A stretch of 64,000 bases of DNA, taken from the NCBI GenBank assembly GCA_015680685.1, contig MNCI01006052.1, forward strand, positions 537,879 through 601,878, in the 5' to 3' direction. Made by a program: the position numbers and the translations under genes. Under the pieces are notes generated by a model. It was not told the DNA's origin and did no database searches. It was given only the letters and a program-made list of their open reading frames with translations. How positions within the stretch are numbered: the first letter of the stretch is position 1; every line of letters starts with the position of its first letter. This DNA comes from Gnetum montanum (taxonomy: Eukaryota > Streptophyta > Gnetopsida > Gnetales > Gnetaceae). Below are positions 33,902 through 44,772 of the stretch, in pieces.

Positions 33902-35140
33902 ATGGCTCCCAAGAGGAAATTTGTGCAAGCTCTCGATACGGACACGGAAGATCTCAAAGGTACCTTCAAAATGGTAGTAGATAGGTTGGAGAAATTAGAT
34001 GCTAAACTTGATGGTAATGCAAGTCCTTCTCAAAGGAAAAATAAGGTTGAATATCCATTGATTGATGAAGATGAAAGAGAACATGAAGATGGAAGAGGAG
34101 ATGATGAGGAAGCTGCTCATTCATCAAAGTCAAGTTCATCTAGGCATTCAAAACTAGATGATGAAGATAAGGCCAAGCTTGCAAGAGGTTTCAGAAATGC
34201 ATCAAGGCTCCCTTATGTTGAAATGAAGTCTTTCAATGGTGTGGATGGCTCACATGCTTTTGAATCATGGTTGAAGACATTAAACAAGCTTTTTGAGTTG
34301 AAGGAGATGTCCAATCATCTAAGGGTGCTAATTGCTAAATCCAAAATTGAAGGTATGGCTTTCATTTGGTGGAAAAAGGAGTATCATGCATTCTTCATGC
34401 AAAAAAAATTCCAAGTGAGGGAATGGCTTGTCATGCAACACATGTTAAGGTAGAGATATAGCAATCCAAGAAAATGCAAGAGGCTATCATGAAGCTGAAG
34501 CATCTAACACAACGTGAGAACGATGTGAAGGACTTCTACCTTAAATTTGGTCAATTATTCCATCTTTCATAGATAAATTTGAGTGAGTATAAGTACACAT
34601 GCATATTTCTTAGAGGGTTAAATATGAAATACTAATAGGAGTTGACACTCTATGAGCCTCAAACCCTAATGAGGCTTATGAATTAGCCTTGAAGGCTGAG
34701 AAGAAACTAAGTGGCTTTGGGAGTAAGGGTAAAGGTCCAACAAAGGAAGGGGTCCAAATTTGAGAAGGGATCCAAATCCAAGAAGGCCAAGGAAGATCCC
34801 AAGGAGAACAAACATGACAAGGAAGAAGAAAAAGGCAAGGCCAAGGAGAAGTCAAGCAAGGAAGGCAAGGGTTCCAAGGGCAGCACCTCTTCCGAGATTC
34901 AATGCTTCAGGCTTGGAGAATTGGGGAACAAGCAATGGAAGTGTCTTCTTTAAAATGCCATCAAAGGAAAAGAAGTCCAAACCATGGAGAAGGAGTCATC
35001 AAATCAGGCTTCTCAAAGAGGTAATCCTAATGCTCCTAAGATTGAAGATGTGACTGAAATGAATTCATTCATTGGCAATTTGAATGCAAGGGATAATCCC
35101 AACAAGAAATTATTGTTTAGAATTGGGGCTACGTGTCTCA
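33902..35140 (+). pseudogene. Element F: gag with damaged zinc knuckle
   Basis: Starts MAPKRKFVQALDTDTEDL; a coiled Asp/Lys-rich head, then LPYVEMKSFNGVDGSHAFES and AKSKIEGMAFIWW, typical of chromovirus gag. The frame changes near 34450 and the rest of the capsid (KLKHLTQRENDVKDFYLKFG) is in another frame. A Lys-rich tail leads to CFRLGELGNKQWKC (near 34900), where the CCHC knuckle has lost one Cys and the His. Confidence 0.85.
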
Positions 35141-35530
35141 AAAATGGGCAATAAATTCTTATTTTGATTAATGGAGGTGCTCAAGAGAATGTAATTTCTT
35201 CTAAGGCAATTGTTAGATTGGGTTTACTAACTTATCTTCATCCTACACCTTATAAGGTGCATTGGTTGTCAAGAAATTTCTCTCAAGATGTGAAGGAGCA
35301 ATGTGTCTTAAAATTCAAGATTTCTAGTTTCATTAATCATGTTGTTTGTGAGGTCTTGCCAATTGATTGTGCTGATTTAATATTAGAAAGACCTTGGAAT
35401 TTTGACAATGATGCCAAGTTTGATGGTGCCAAGAATGTATGGTCAATGGCTAGAGAAGATGGAATCCATGAGTTGATTTCCATGACAACTGAACATGTGG
35501 GGAGTCAGTCCTCAATGAATGCATTTTGAT
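35141..35530 (+). pseudogene. Element F: aspartic protease (decayed)
   Basis: LINGGAQENVIS stands where the active site IDGGS.EN.IS is expected, so the catalytic Asp is Asn (G to A). VVCEVLPIDCADLILERPWNFD follows, the chromovirus pattern ending in LGRPW. The frame is otherwise open for 121 codons. Confidence 0.82.
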
Positions 35531-35599
35531 TGTATTGGGAGAGATAAAATACATTAAAGAACATGATGAAGTAGACATCGTTTTTGTTGTGGTATCCAC

Positions 35600-36970
35600 A
35601 ATTGCATCATTCATGGCTGAGCAAAATTATCTTCCAATAGTAGTTGAAGAGGAAACAAAACAATTTCCTAATGACTTTCAGTAGAAGATAGAGGGTTTTC
35701 CACTAGTAGGGATTGTGTAGCACCAAATTGACTTCATTTTGAGTACTACAATTTCAACTACAAGGGCATATCATATGGCACCAAAACAAAAGGAAGAATT
35801 GTAAAGACAATTAAAGAAGCTACTTGCAAATGGTAATTCTAGAAGTACTTGTTCCAAATTACTAAAGTGAAGAGTGGATGACATGGATTGAATTAAGGAC
35901 AATGAATAGGAGTAAGGTATTATTTCCCCATTCCAAGGATGGATAATATTTTTGATGCTTTAACACATGCTGAGGTGTTTAGTAAAATTGATTTGAAATG
36001 TGGGTATCATCAAATTAGAATCAAACTGGATGATGAATGGAAGACCGCTTTTAAGACTTTGGATGGTTTGTTTGAATGGCTTGTAATGTCATTTGGCTTG
36101 ATAGATACATTGCCACTTCCATAAGATTAATGCTTGATGTTCTCAAGGAATTGATTAGAAAATGTTGCATTGTTTTCTTTGATGATATTCTTATTTATAG
36201 CTTAAATGAGAAGCATGTTGGTCATTTGAGGCTTGTGTGCCAAAAGTTGGATGAGGCCCAACTTGTGATCAATACCAAGAAGTGCAACTTTTTGCAAAGG
36301 GAGATCACATACTTGGGACATGTGATTTCTAAAAATCAAGTGAAGATGAAGGCAACCAAAGTAAAGGCCACAAAGGAGTGGCCAATTCCAAAGAATGATG
36401 GGTAGGCACATTCTTTTCTTGGTTTGGTAGACTTCTATAAAAGGTTCCTTGGGAACTTTAGGGGCATTTCATGGTCAATGTTTTCTAGTGGGATGATGTG
36501 ATGCGAAAAAAGTTTTGATTTATTAAAAGATAAGATTGCAAGTAAACTGGTGCTTGCAATTCCAAATTTTAGTAAACTTTTCCAAGAAGAGGTAACTTCT
36601 AGTGGGCTAGCAATTGGAGGGGTCTTGTCCTAAGAAAAAAAAGACCTTTTGCATTTTTTTCTAAAAAGCTCAATGAATTAAGACAAAAGTATAATGTTTA
36701 TGAGAAGGAGTTGTATACAATCCTTTAGGCCATCAAGCATTGGACAAATTACTTGTTGCCCAAAAAGTTTTTGTTAATGACTAATCACAAAGCACTCCAA
36801 TTATTGAATTCCCAACAAAGCTAAGTGCCAAATACATGAAGTGGGTGGCACAATTGCAAGAGTTTAACTCTATGTTGAAGCACAAAAATGGAAAAGAGAA
36901 TGTTATGACTAACGTGTTGTCTAGAGTACATGTGAATTTCAGTTCACCACAATTAAAAGGTATGTGATAT
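35600..36970 (+). pseudogene. Element F: reverse transcriptase and RNase H (decayed)
   Basis: RT motifs: [66 protein letters not shown] with FFDD in place of YxDD (about 36170-36200), CNFLQREITYLGHVISK and FLGLVDFYKRFLGNF. RNase H follows (VTSSGLAIGGVL, YEKELYTIL.AIKHWTNYLL, LMTNHKALQLL). The pattern is of Reina or Galadriel-like chromoviruses rather than Athila. Frame changes at 36120 and around 36400-36700. Confidence 0.88.
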
Positions 36971-37995
36971 TGTTCATTTGTACAATGATGATGTTGATTT
37001 TAGACAAGTTTAAAAGGATTTGAATGAGCCTTTGATTGGGAAAGTGAATCAATGAAGGGATGACCACATCCAAAATGGATTCACTTCAAAAATGGAAAGG
37101 TGTGTGTTCCCAATTGTGTTTTCAGGTCCAAGATCATCTTGGGAAAACATTATAGAGGATTGGTAGGCCATATGTAGAGAGAAAAAACCCTTAAGCATAT
37201 TGGGAGAAGCTACTTTTGGCTAGGTATGTCTACCCAAATTTTTAAATTTATAAAGGAATGTTTGACATGTCAAAAATTCAAAGGGGAAAAGGAAATAGAT
37301 ATACATTATGTCATTGCCTATTCCTAAGTCACTATGGGAATTCCTGAGTCAATGGATTTTGTTGGGGTAATTCCTAAGTCACTATGGGAACCCCTAGGTC
37401 AATGGATTTTGTTGGGGGAATTTCTAAGACTAGGAATGGAAAGGATTCAACTTTTGTTGCAATTGATAGATTCACCAAGATGGCACATTTTATTCCTTGC
37501 AAGAAGGTAACTGATGCATCCCATGTTGCAAATTTGTTTTTCTAGCATGTTGTTCATTTGCATGGCATTCCATTAAACATTGTCAATGATAGGAGTTCAA
37601 AATTTACCAACCCATATTGGAGATCCTTGTAGAGGATTTTGGGAAACAAGCTAAAATGTTTCAAGTGCCTATCATCCTCAATCTGATGGGCAAATTGAAG
37701 TCATTAATAAATCTTTGTTGAAAATTGTGAGATGTTTGTATGATAATCAACCAAAGAGGTGGGAGAATATATTATCTCATATTGAATTCTCTTACAATAA
37801 TGTATTTCATTCTAGCATTGAGAAGAGTCCCTTTAAGGCAAATTATGATTTCAATACTAGAATGTTAAATGATGTGAAGCACTTTGATGAGGAAGCACAA
37901 TTGAGTGCTGAATTTGTGCAAGACATGAAAGACTTGCATTCCCAAGTGAGGGAAAGATTGATCAAGAAGGCTAAAATGTTACAAATAATGTGAGA
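36971..37995 (+). pseudogene. Element F: integrase (decayed)
   Basis: Zinc-binding part HIGRSYFWLGMS..IYKGMFDMSKIQRGKGN-like, decayed. Core: SMDFVG-type segment at 37350-37410, [54 protein letters not shown], then a clean 92-codon end with NNVFHSSIEKSPFKANYDF. Gag, protease, RT, RNase H, integrase order is normal. No chromodomain was recognised. Confidence 0.87.
37321..37420 (+). repeat. 50-bp tandem duplication in the element F integrase
   Basis: 37321-37370 and 37371-37420 are near-identical 50-mers starting TTCCTAAGTCACTATGGGAA. Since 50 is not a multiple of 3, it shifts the frame in the conserved PKSLWE..MDFV segment. Confidence 0.9.
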
Positions 37996-38669
37996 TGTGT
38001 CCCTTGTGGACCATCAAGTATGCTCTATATGTTATGTTCATTTCCATGCTTTCAGGTTAGAGTCATGTTATGTTCTTAGTTTAAAGGTTTGACATCATAA
38101 GGAGTCATTAGAAGCTTAGTGTCTTAAAGTTCATGTTATGAAGTCTATGTTAGTTGTATGCACATTTCCTTATGTAAAAAAAGACCAATGATCCCACATG
38201 TAAGCCTCACTCAAATCAGTTATCTTCAAAAAGTATAACAGGGAGGGATCTCCTTCCTTGTAGAACTTTATGAGAGTATTCGATTTCATTCTTGAGGTGA
38301 ATTGAAAGAAGCAGAGTGTGCTGGTGGTTTTCTAAGTTCTTTGTGTGCTTTTCTTTTCTTTGAATTCTTGCAGTATAATATTTTCACAATGAACTAAGAT
38401 CCTCAGTATTCTCTCATCCATGTTGTTATAATTTATCACAGTTTGATTTCTCACAAGTTCTTGCATTATTCTTACAAGTTTCTCACATTTCAGAATAGTT
38501 CTTTCATTCTCATAAATGGCTCTCACATCTTAGTTCATGTTTCAAGTAACTCTCACTAATGATTTGATGTTTAGATGTGATATTATTATCATGCATGAAG
38601 AACCTATGCTTAGATGTTAAGTTGAAAGTGTTTGATGTTTTGTATATCCATTTCTAGAAAGGGTTCATT

Positions 38670-38868
38670 TCTCATGAATTTCACTTGTATTTCATTTCAT
38701 GCATGTTGATTAGAATGGTTTTTAATGGTGTTTTCCTTTCTACATACACCTTGGCTTGCATTGTTTATTTGAGCTCTTAAAAATCCTGTGGTTGATGGTG
38801 GATTGAGTGTGGGGTTGAGGTTTAATTGCATATGAATGATGCGTTAAGCCTATAGCCATACCAGTTAC
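38670..38868 (+). mobile_element. Element F: end of the 3' LTR
   Basis: The part matching 33490-33689. The 3' LTR must start somewhere between the end of integrase (37995) and 38670, but that stretch has no counterpart on the 5' side. Confidence 0.68.
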
Positions 38869-40800
38869 AAACCCAACGAATGGAATTGGAGAAAGTATCA
38901 AGTATCCCCTTAGCAGCTAACTTTAACATCCTACAATAAATACTAAATGAATGTCTACAACAATTCAGTTTTTCTTCCTAGCCTTGGGTATGCAGTTAAG
39001 CCAGAATATTCTCTCTTCAGCAGATTCACCTCACAATGGCCAAAGAAATACTATTTTGAAAATTCATTGAAAAAAAGAAAAAGTAAAAGAGAGAGAGACT
39101 AGTTAACATCACTGGGACCATTTATGTACAGAAACTGCTATTCGTTTGGTTTTTAACTTGATCATTCTCCTGCAAGTGATTCTTCATTGTAAGTGTAAGA
39201 TGAGGATATAATGTGGATGCTAGCTTTCAAAGAAAAAGAAAAGGACATTCTAGCGTTTGGCCCACAAAAAAAAAGAAAAAAAGAACCTTGAGTGATTCTT
39301 TGCTCAAAAACTAAAAGCAATGCATTTCAATAGGGTCAGATTGTGAAGACAGAACTCTAAAAGCCTATTCAAAAGTGTGGAATATGGTCATTTGTTACTG
39401 CTTATAGATGGTGCCAATTAGGAGAGAGATTAAGTGGTGAACATTGGTTTGTCAACAAACAAGTTGCAAAGCTTGAGCTATAACTGAGTCATTATCCTAA
39501 CTATGTTGGCTACTTGTATGTGATTTCACTTTCAATACCTTCAATTGCATATAGTACAATTTTTTTATTCAAAACAATAAAAAGACCAGATGATTAATAT
39601 TCCACCATTTACTCCAATGATTGTAAAATTGAGTATTCTGCCATTCTTTGTCCTGGGTTCTAGGTTCCAAAACCAACAAAGTTCTATTATGATAATTTGA
39701 GCCTTCCAACACATGGACCCCTTAGGCATCACTAAAATCAACCACATAATTATGATAATGAACATGAAGTTTTTTATTATACATAGAACCTAGAGATTTA
39801 GGGAAAAACCTGATTTCAAGCATTTCTTTTATAGAATTTCATTATACCTAACTACAACTTGTTAGCATTGAACTTGTGACCAATATGATGTAAGACATAA
39901 ATCCTACTAACAAGCTATACCTCATTGAAAAGAAATAATTAGATAAATGACCTAACGTGTGCCCTAACTGACAGCACAATCTCACAATGATTACGGATTT
40001 GTTATTAAAATTTAGCCAAATACTTGATCAGTGCAAATCAAAGACCTCTTAATTATTCCTTACAATTTTTTTTTTTCATATTCACCTTTTCACTTTGGCC
40101 TATAAGAAACACCCTACTTTTGCCAAAGATATATGTATTCCTGTTTCTAGAAAGACAAATAACCAAATGTTAGAAAATGATGTGCAAAAACTCAAAAAAC
40201 CCAAAAGGGTGGGCTCCAATTAAGGTATCCAAGGTAAACCAAGTAGTACAGTCTAAGTTGTACAAGAGAACTATACTGATTTTGATAGAAAAACAATTAG
40301 CAATGGACATGAAGCTAGATCTGATAAAGAACAACACTAAAACAAACTGCAACTACATGCATAGCTAGGACTCTTCATCGGATATTGCACAAAGGACTAC
40401 AAGGTGTTCTTTCCATAGCAATGACAAATTGTGATCTTGTGAGATGTCACCATTGTAAAGACAAATGAGGAGCTCATCACATTGGATGATAGGCCCAAAA
40501 CTCCACAGTTGAAACACAATGGCTAGACTTTGGCTGACATACATGCAAATATTCCAATTTTTTGGAAGGGGAAATAACTCTCTAAATGCAACGCCTTAGT
40601 TACAAACCTTGGAATATGCAAGAAGGTAGTTAAATCAGTTGGCCAAGAAACAGCAAATTGCAATAAGAAGACAACAAAGTCAACAACTTTAAGTTTTACT
40701 TTAGCTTCTCAGTTTCGATTATCCAACAATGACTAATCAAGTACAGAAGAAGATGCCAAGAAGTTAAAATGTATTGCTCATACGGTTCTCCTTGGATCAA
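38869..40800. other. RAD17-like intron, nothing recognised
   Basis: AT-rich, with simple A-rich tracts (for example 39066-39095 and 39265-39280). Short ORFs in both directions look random. Confidence 0.45.
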
Positions 40801-41420
40801 ATTATGGTTGGATCACTTATGTTAGCATTGCTAGTAGATTCATAAGTAATTTTTCTTGGGATAATTAGCTGCCTATACAATAAATTTTAAGATATTTAAA
40901 AGGCACACAGTTTACCCGTTTCTATTTTGGCGGTGAAAATTTGAATATTCAGGACTTGTTTCACTGTTGGTAGAGACACTAGAAGGTCAACAATAGGCTA
41001 TACCTTTATGTTAGTTGATGGTGTTCTGAGCCACTTGTCAATGCTTCAACCCTTTGTAACTTTGTCAGCCATTGAAGCAGAGTTTGCAGCCTTGTCTAAA
41101 GCTTACAAGGGGATGTTCTCCCTGCAACGTTTTCTCAAATCTCATGGTTGTAGTAGCATCAATATTTTTATTTTGTGATAGTCAAAGTGCAAACTTTTTG
41201 GCTAACAAACCTGCTTACCATGTTAAGACTAGACAGATGTGAAGATTGATTCTATTACAGAAATTGCAAAAAAGAGCTTAGCAAATGCTCAAAAAGTTGA
41301 CTCAAAGGAATCTGGTTGGTGTCATAACAAAAATGACAGTGAATAAGCATGATTTTCACAAAAAGCAACTTAGGATAACTGAGATGTAATCAATGGACAT
41401 CTCTTCATTTATTAAAGGCT
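40801..41420 (+). mobile_element. Ty1/copia retrotransposon relic (RNase H end)
   Basis: VGSLML at 40810 for the motif VGSLMYA, ILRYLKGTQFTRFYFGG near 40884, STTGYTFMLVDGVLSHLS.LQ, TLSAIEAEFAALSKAYK near 41068, CDSQSANFLANKPAYHVKTR and LVGVITKMTVNKHDFHKK. These are in the order of copia RT end and RNase H. Frame breaks are present. Probably a 3' fragment; no LTR was identified. Confidence 0.85.
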
Positions 41421-42008
41421 GTCCAGATTTATTTCGGTAGGAAAAATTGTAAGAAAGTAAAGCTATATATTTTATTGTACTTTGGTTACCATGTAGTCGT
41501 TATAAAGTTGTAAAATTATATGTCCCTTTATTATATTATGTAATGTGTGAAAAATGTAGTTATGTTACTTCATGTACTGTATAAGTTATAAAGTAATCTA
41601 ACACTCATCCCGGGTTTTGAACCAAACAAAATGTTATATTGGAGAAGCCATTTTGTAATTAAAAAAACAGCTTTCAATTCTAATGAATTGTTTGCAGAGT
41701 GTGCTGTGAGCTCTTGCAGTTTTGAAGGATTTCAATGTGCTCTGGCTTTAGGTTAAGGATGCTATGTGTTTTCTTTGCTAATAAAGATGTTTCGTTTTGT
41801 GCTCCTATTTTATTGTGTTTCTGCTTTTCTGTTTCCTTTCATTTTCCGTTATGTTCTGCCTCCGCATTGAATTTCCAGCAACACCAAACTGCCAGTAGCC
41901 CTGTACGTACTTTATAGTAATATTTGATAATTCTAATGATCAAAGACAAAATCATAAATATGAGTCCATTTCATAAATATGGATCATTTTAAAGGTTAAA
42001 AATCATAC
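41421..42008. other. RAD17-like intron, nothing recognised
   Basis: AT-rich intron sequence, perhaps with the decayed LTR of the copia relic, which I could not delimit. Confidence 0.4.
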
Positions 42009-42424
42009 CTGGATCTTCAAAGTTATGTGGGTTTCTCTTGTTGTGTAAAAATTTCCCCAAGCAATGAAAGATAGAAAGTGTTCCATCACGACCATTGTTG
42101 AGCTGTGCATTTAATGTATGCTCTGATGGGCTGCAAGATGAGGAACAAGATTTAGAGGGACGCTTCACTGAATTCCTTTTACAGTTAGCTTTGGGTAAGC
42201 GAGATCTCTCCATGTTTTCCTTTATGGTTCCATAAGCTACTTGGCTAAGACAGCAGAATTGAAGGGAATTTATTGCATTTCTAATATTTCCCCCACTACT
42301 TTCAGAAACAAAATGTAGCCATTCAGGTCGTGAACAACAATATTCTGCTGTCCATATTTTCGAAAGCACTGTTGTGATATATTTTGCAGTAGGGAATTGA
42401 ATGTACCCTGCAAATTGCCTTAAC
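42009..42424 (-). pseudogene. RAD17: RAD17-like, exon f
   Basis: Acceptor TTTATAG (42425-42426), donor GTATGATT at 42001-42008. The open part holds SGGNIRNAINSLQF, the AAA+ lid part of RAD17, then GRDGTLSIFHCLGKFLHNKR, a near-exact plant RAD17 segment, and HNFEDPG at the donor. The first third fits the family better in another frame (VKAICRVHSIP), so a frame change lies near 42350. The insert between SLQF and GRDG is Ser/Lys-rich, as in the family. Confidence 0.85.
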
Positions 42425-42494
42425 CTATAAAGACCAAAGGTGAAAGACAAATATTCAACAAAATCAAAAGTACAAAATACACCACCTTACTTAC

Positions 42495-42816
42495 TTTGCC
42501 TTCTTCAAGAGCTAGCTCCAATTCTTGTGTGAATTTACTTTGACAATCATTATCTCCAACTTCAGCATAGTGAGTGAGGATGAATACTATGGGATAACGT
42601 GCATGCAGTGCAAGATTCTTAAGATGCTGACAAAGGCATTGACAAGTCTCCCAGTTAATGATAACAGGCATGTCATCTATAACTAGTAGTGCTCCTTCCA
42701 TGATCCAGCTAATGCATTTGAAGAGCAGACACGCAACAGTGGGTAGTTTTGGACTGTTTCCAAAAAATTTTCAAACTCACCGAGCTTTGATCGATATGAG
42801 CTCGTTGGCAAATTAT
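42495..42816 (-). pseudogene. RAD17: RAD17-like, exon e (Walker B)
   Basis: Probable acceptor ATTATTAG (42817-42818), donor GTAAGT at 42489-42494. Starts NLPTSSYRSKLGEFENFLET, the family SKLDEFENF motif, then changes frame near 42690 to give EGALLVIDDMPV, the Walker B strand with intact DD, and CQHLKNLALHARYPIVFILT and ELALEEGK. The frame change is a single-base lesion between two strongly conserved motifs. Confidence 0.83.
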
Positions 42817-42918
42817 CTAATAATGATGGTACCAAAATTGAAAAGGTTATCAGATGTATAGAGAAAGCTAAAAACTCTTAGTGTATGACAACGGAAAAGT
42901 AACATACACACTGCTTAC

Positions 42919-43008
42919 CAGAACTGACCAGGTGTAGGTACTCCTCCAAAGTGTCGAAACTGGTGTGTCCCATTCAAATACTTCCATTCCCAAAATTCTT
43001 GCAACCAC
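42919..43008 (-). pseudogene. RAD17: RAD17-like, exon d
   Basis: 90 bp between a TTAAG acceptor and the GTAAGC donor at 42913-42918. Reads VVARILGMEVFEWDTPVSTL, matching the segment after Walker A in plant RAD17 (VVAxxLGxxxCEWxTPTPTLW). The frame is open through the exon. Confidence 0.82.
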
Positions 43009-44613
43009 CTTAACAGTTGTATGAAAAAGAGGACAGAAATAAGAAGTTACTATCTATCCACTTAAAGGTTAAGGTCATTAATGACATATGGAAACTGTCT
43101 ACATAAATCTTAAATAATTGGCAATACTTGGATCTGAAATTAAAAATAAATGAAGCAAAATTAAAGCCTATCCTGATCATCCAATACAAGATATCAAGGT
43201 ATTATGCAGGCAAAATTAGGTCTGCATGAACAATGGATTCAGATGCCACATCCATTTGTAAGGTAGAATTTAGACTATCAAGAGGATTGTAGCAACCTTT
43301 GAAATGTAAAGTGCAGCCTTTGAAAGGAGTTTTATTGGAAAAAAAATTGTCAAAGAGATGGCAGCAAAATTTCATTTAGTTAATTAGAAGAAAGAATGTG
43401 ATTGAAGCTAAATATGTATTAATTATATCTACTGGATTTAAAAATTTGCATAATCTCATTAAAAATTGCTTCTTCAAGAGTGTTATTTTCAACATGGAGT
43501 TCATGCTGCAAAAATCAGAACCTAAGATGGGCATAAATTGATGGAATCACCACATCATCCCCTACAATTTTATATCAAAGGAATTATTAGCCATAAGGTT
43601 CAAAATAAAGGGTTTTTAATCAAATTGCTAAAAAGCATCAAAAATAATTTCAATAGGAGATGCAGAAGTAAGGGGAAAACTACGTAATTGTGTTACTAGA
43701 TGTATCAAAAAATGCTGTGAGATATATGACTCATAAGCAATATACAGTTGTTCATTACAAGATGTGTACAAGAAACACTAGCTAACAAATACTTCAAAAA
43801 TCATGAGGGGCATGATTAAGAGTTATAAAAAATTAACGGTACAAGAAAAGATATAAAAAATTTGAAGACATCAAAGTAAGCCAAATTGTTTCTCGAAACT
43901 GTTGCCAAATAAAATTGATTTCGTTAGCAAGTTTTTATTTCTGGAATTTAAGACATTTTATTTTTTTATCGGTCCATTTCAACATTAATATGCTGGCTTC
44001 TCGAAAAAAATGCAGACGCAAAAAGTAATGTTTGTTGAAATGCTAAAATGGGATGGTCCAAAAATTTGACAAGAACTTGAAGAAAAATATATCAAGGACT
44101 TAAAAGTAAAACCGATTCGGCATACAATAGGTGATTATCAAAGCTTTGATGCCATTTAAAAGTGACAAAAAGTTGTAGTGAACAACTACAGACTTATAAC
44201 TATCACCAATATTTTTTCTTAAAGGCTGGGTACCATCCTTGACAGGAAATTAGGTGACTGAGGTGGGAATAATAATTAACAAGAAGGTTTTCAAAGGCAT
44301 CTCTATACTACAGGTCAACTTTATAGCATGTAGTTGACAATAAAGACAATTAAAACATAGAATGTGAACAAAAAGAATGATTATTCTGTCAGTTTATTGT
44401 TTTATTTTTTATGTTGGCTACATATGTAATGGATCCTTGATCATGTTTCTTGCTTGATCTCTAAGATCCCAAGGAACTTTTGGATGTACTACAAATCTAA
44501 ATTTTATTGTTAATAAAATCATCCTTTTACTTATTCAAAAAGGAAACATATGCAACTTCATAACTATATCAAGCTCTTAAAACATGAACATCATAGAAAA
44601 AAATATGCCTTAC
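43009..44613. other. RAD17-like intron, nothing recognised
   Basis: AT-rich intron between exons c and d. No element was identified. Confidence 0.45.
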
Positions 44614-44669
44614 TGTTTTCCCTGCTCTTGTTGGCCTTGTGAGCAGCAAACGTTGTTTCCTATTTGATA
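44614..44669 (-). pseudogene. RAD17: RAD17-like, exon c (Walker A, damaged)
   Basis: 56 bp with a strong acceptor (a run of pyrimidines, then TTTCACAG at 44670-44677) and donor GTAAGG at 44608-44613. It begins YQIGNNV, then in another frame LLLTRPTRAGKT. The family has GNNVLLITGxxGxGKS. So there is a frame change at GNNV, and both first glycines of the ATP-binding loop are Arg (GGG to AGG and GGA to AGA, G-to-A changes), while GKT is kept. ATP binding should fail even if the frame were whole. Confidence 0.82.
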
Positions 44670-44720
44670 CTGTGAAACAGAAAAAAAAAAATCACGACTG
44701 CATGACAAGAATGATTTGTC

Positions 44721-44772
44721 TTTTTTTTTTTTGTTTTTGTTTTGTTTTGTTTTGTATGTTTTTTTTTTTTTT
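44721..44772 (-). other. L1 poly(A) tail
   Basis: Two T runs joined by TTTTG repeats on the + strand, that is, an interrupted poly(A) tract on the minus strand at the 3' end of the LINE. Confidence 0.9.

Noticed and set aside
39565-39765. Trp-rich minus-strand ORF (66 codons)
   Set aside because: No family recognised and no neighbouring support; the length is expected by chance in this intron.
42780-42790. Splice donor GGTGAGTTTG within exon e
   Set aside because: It lies within the conserved SKLGEFENF coding motif; using it would remove a family hallmark.
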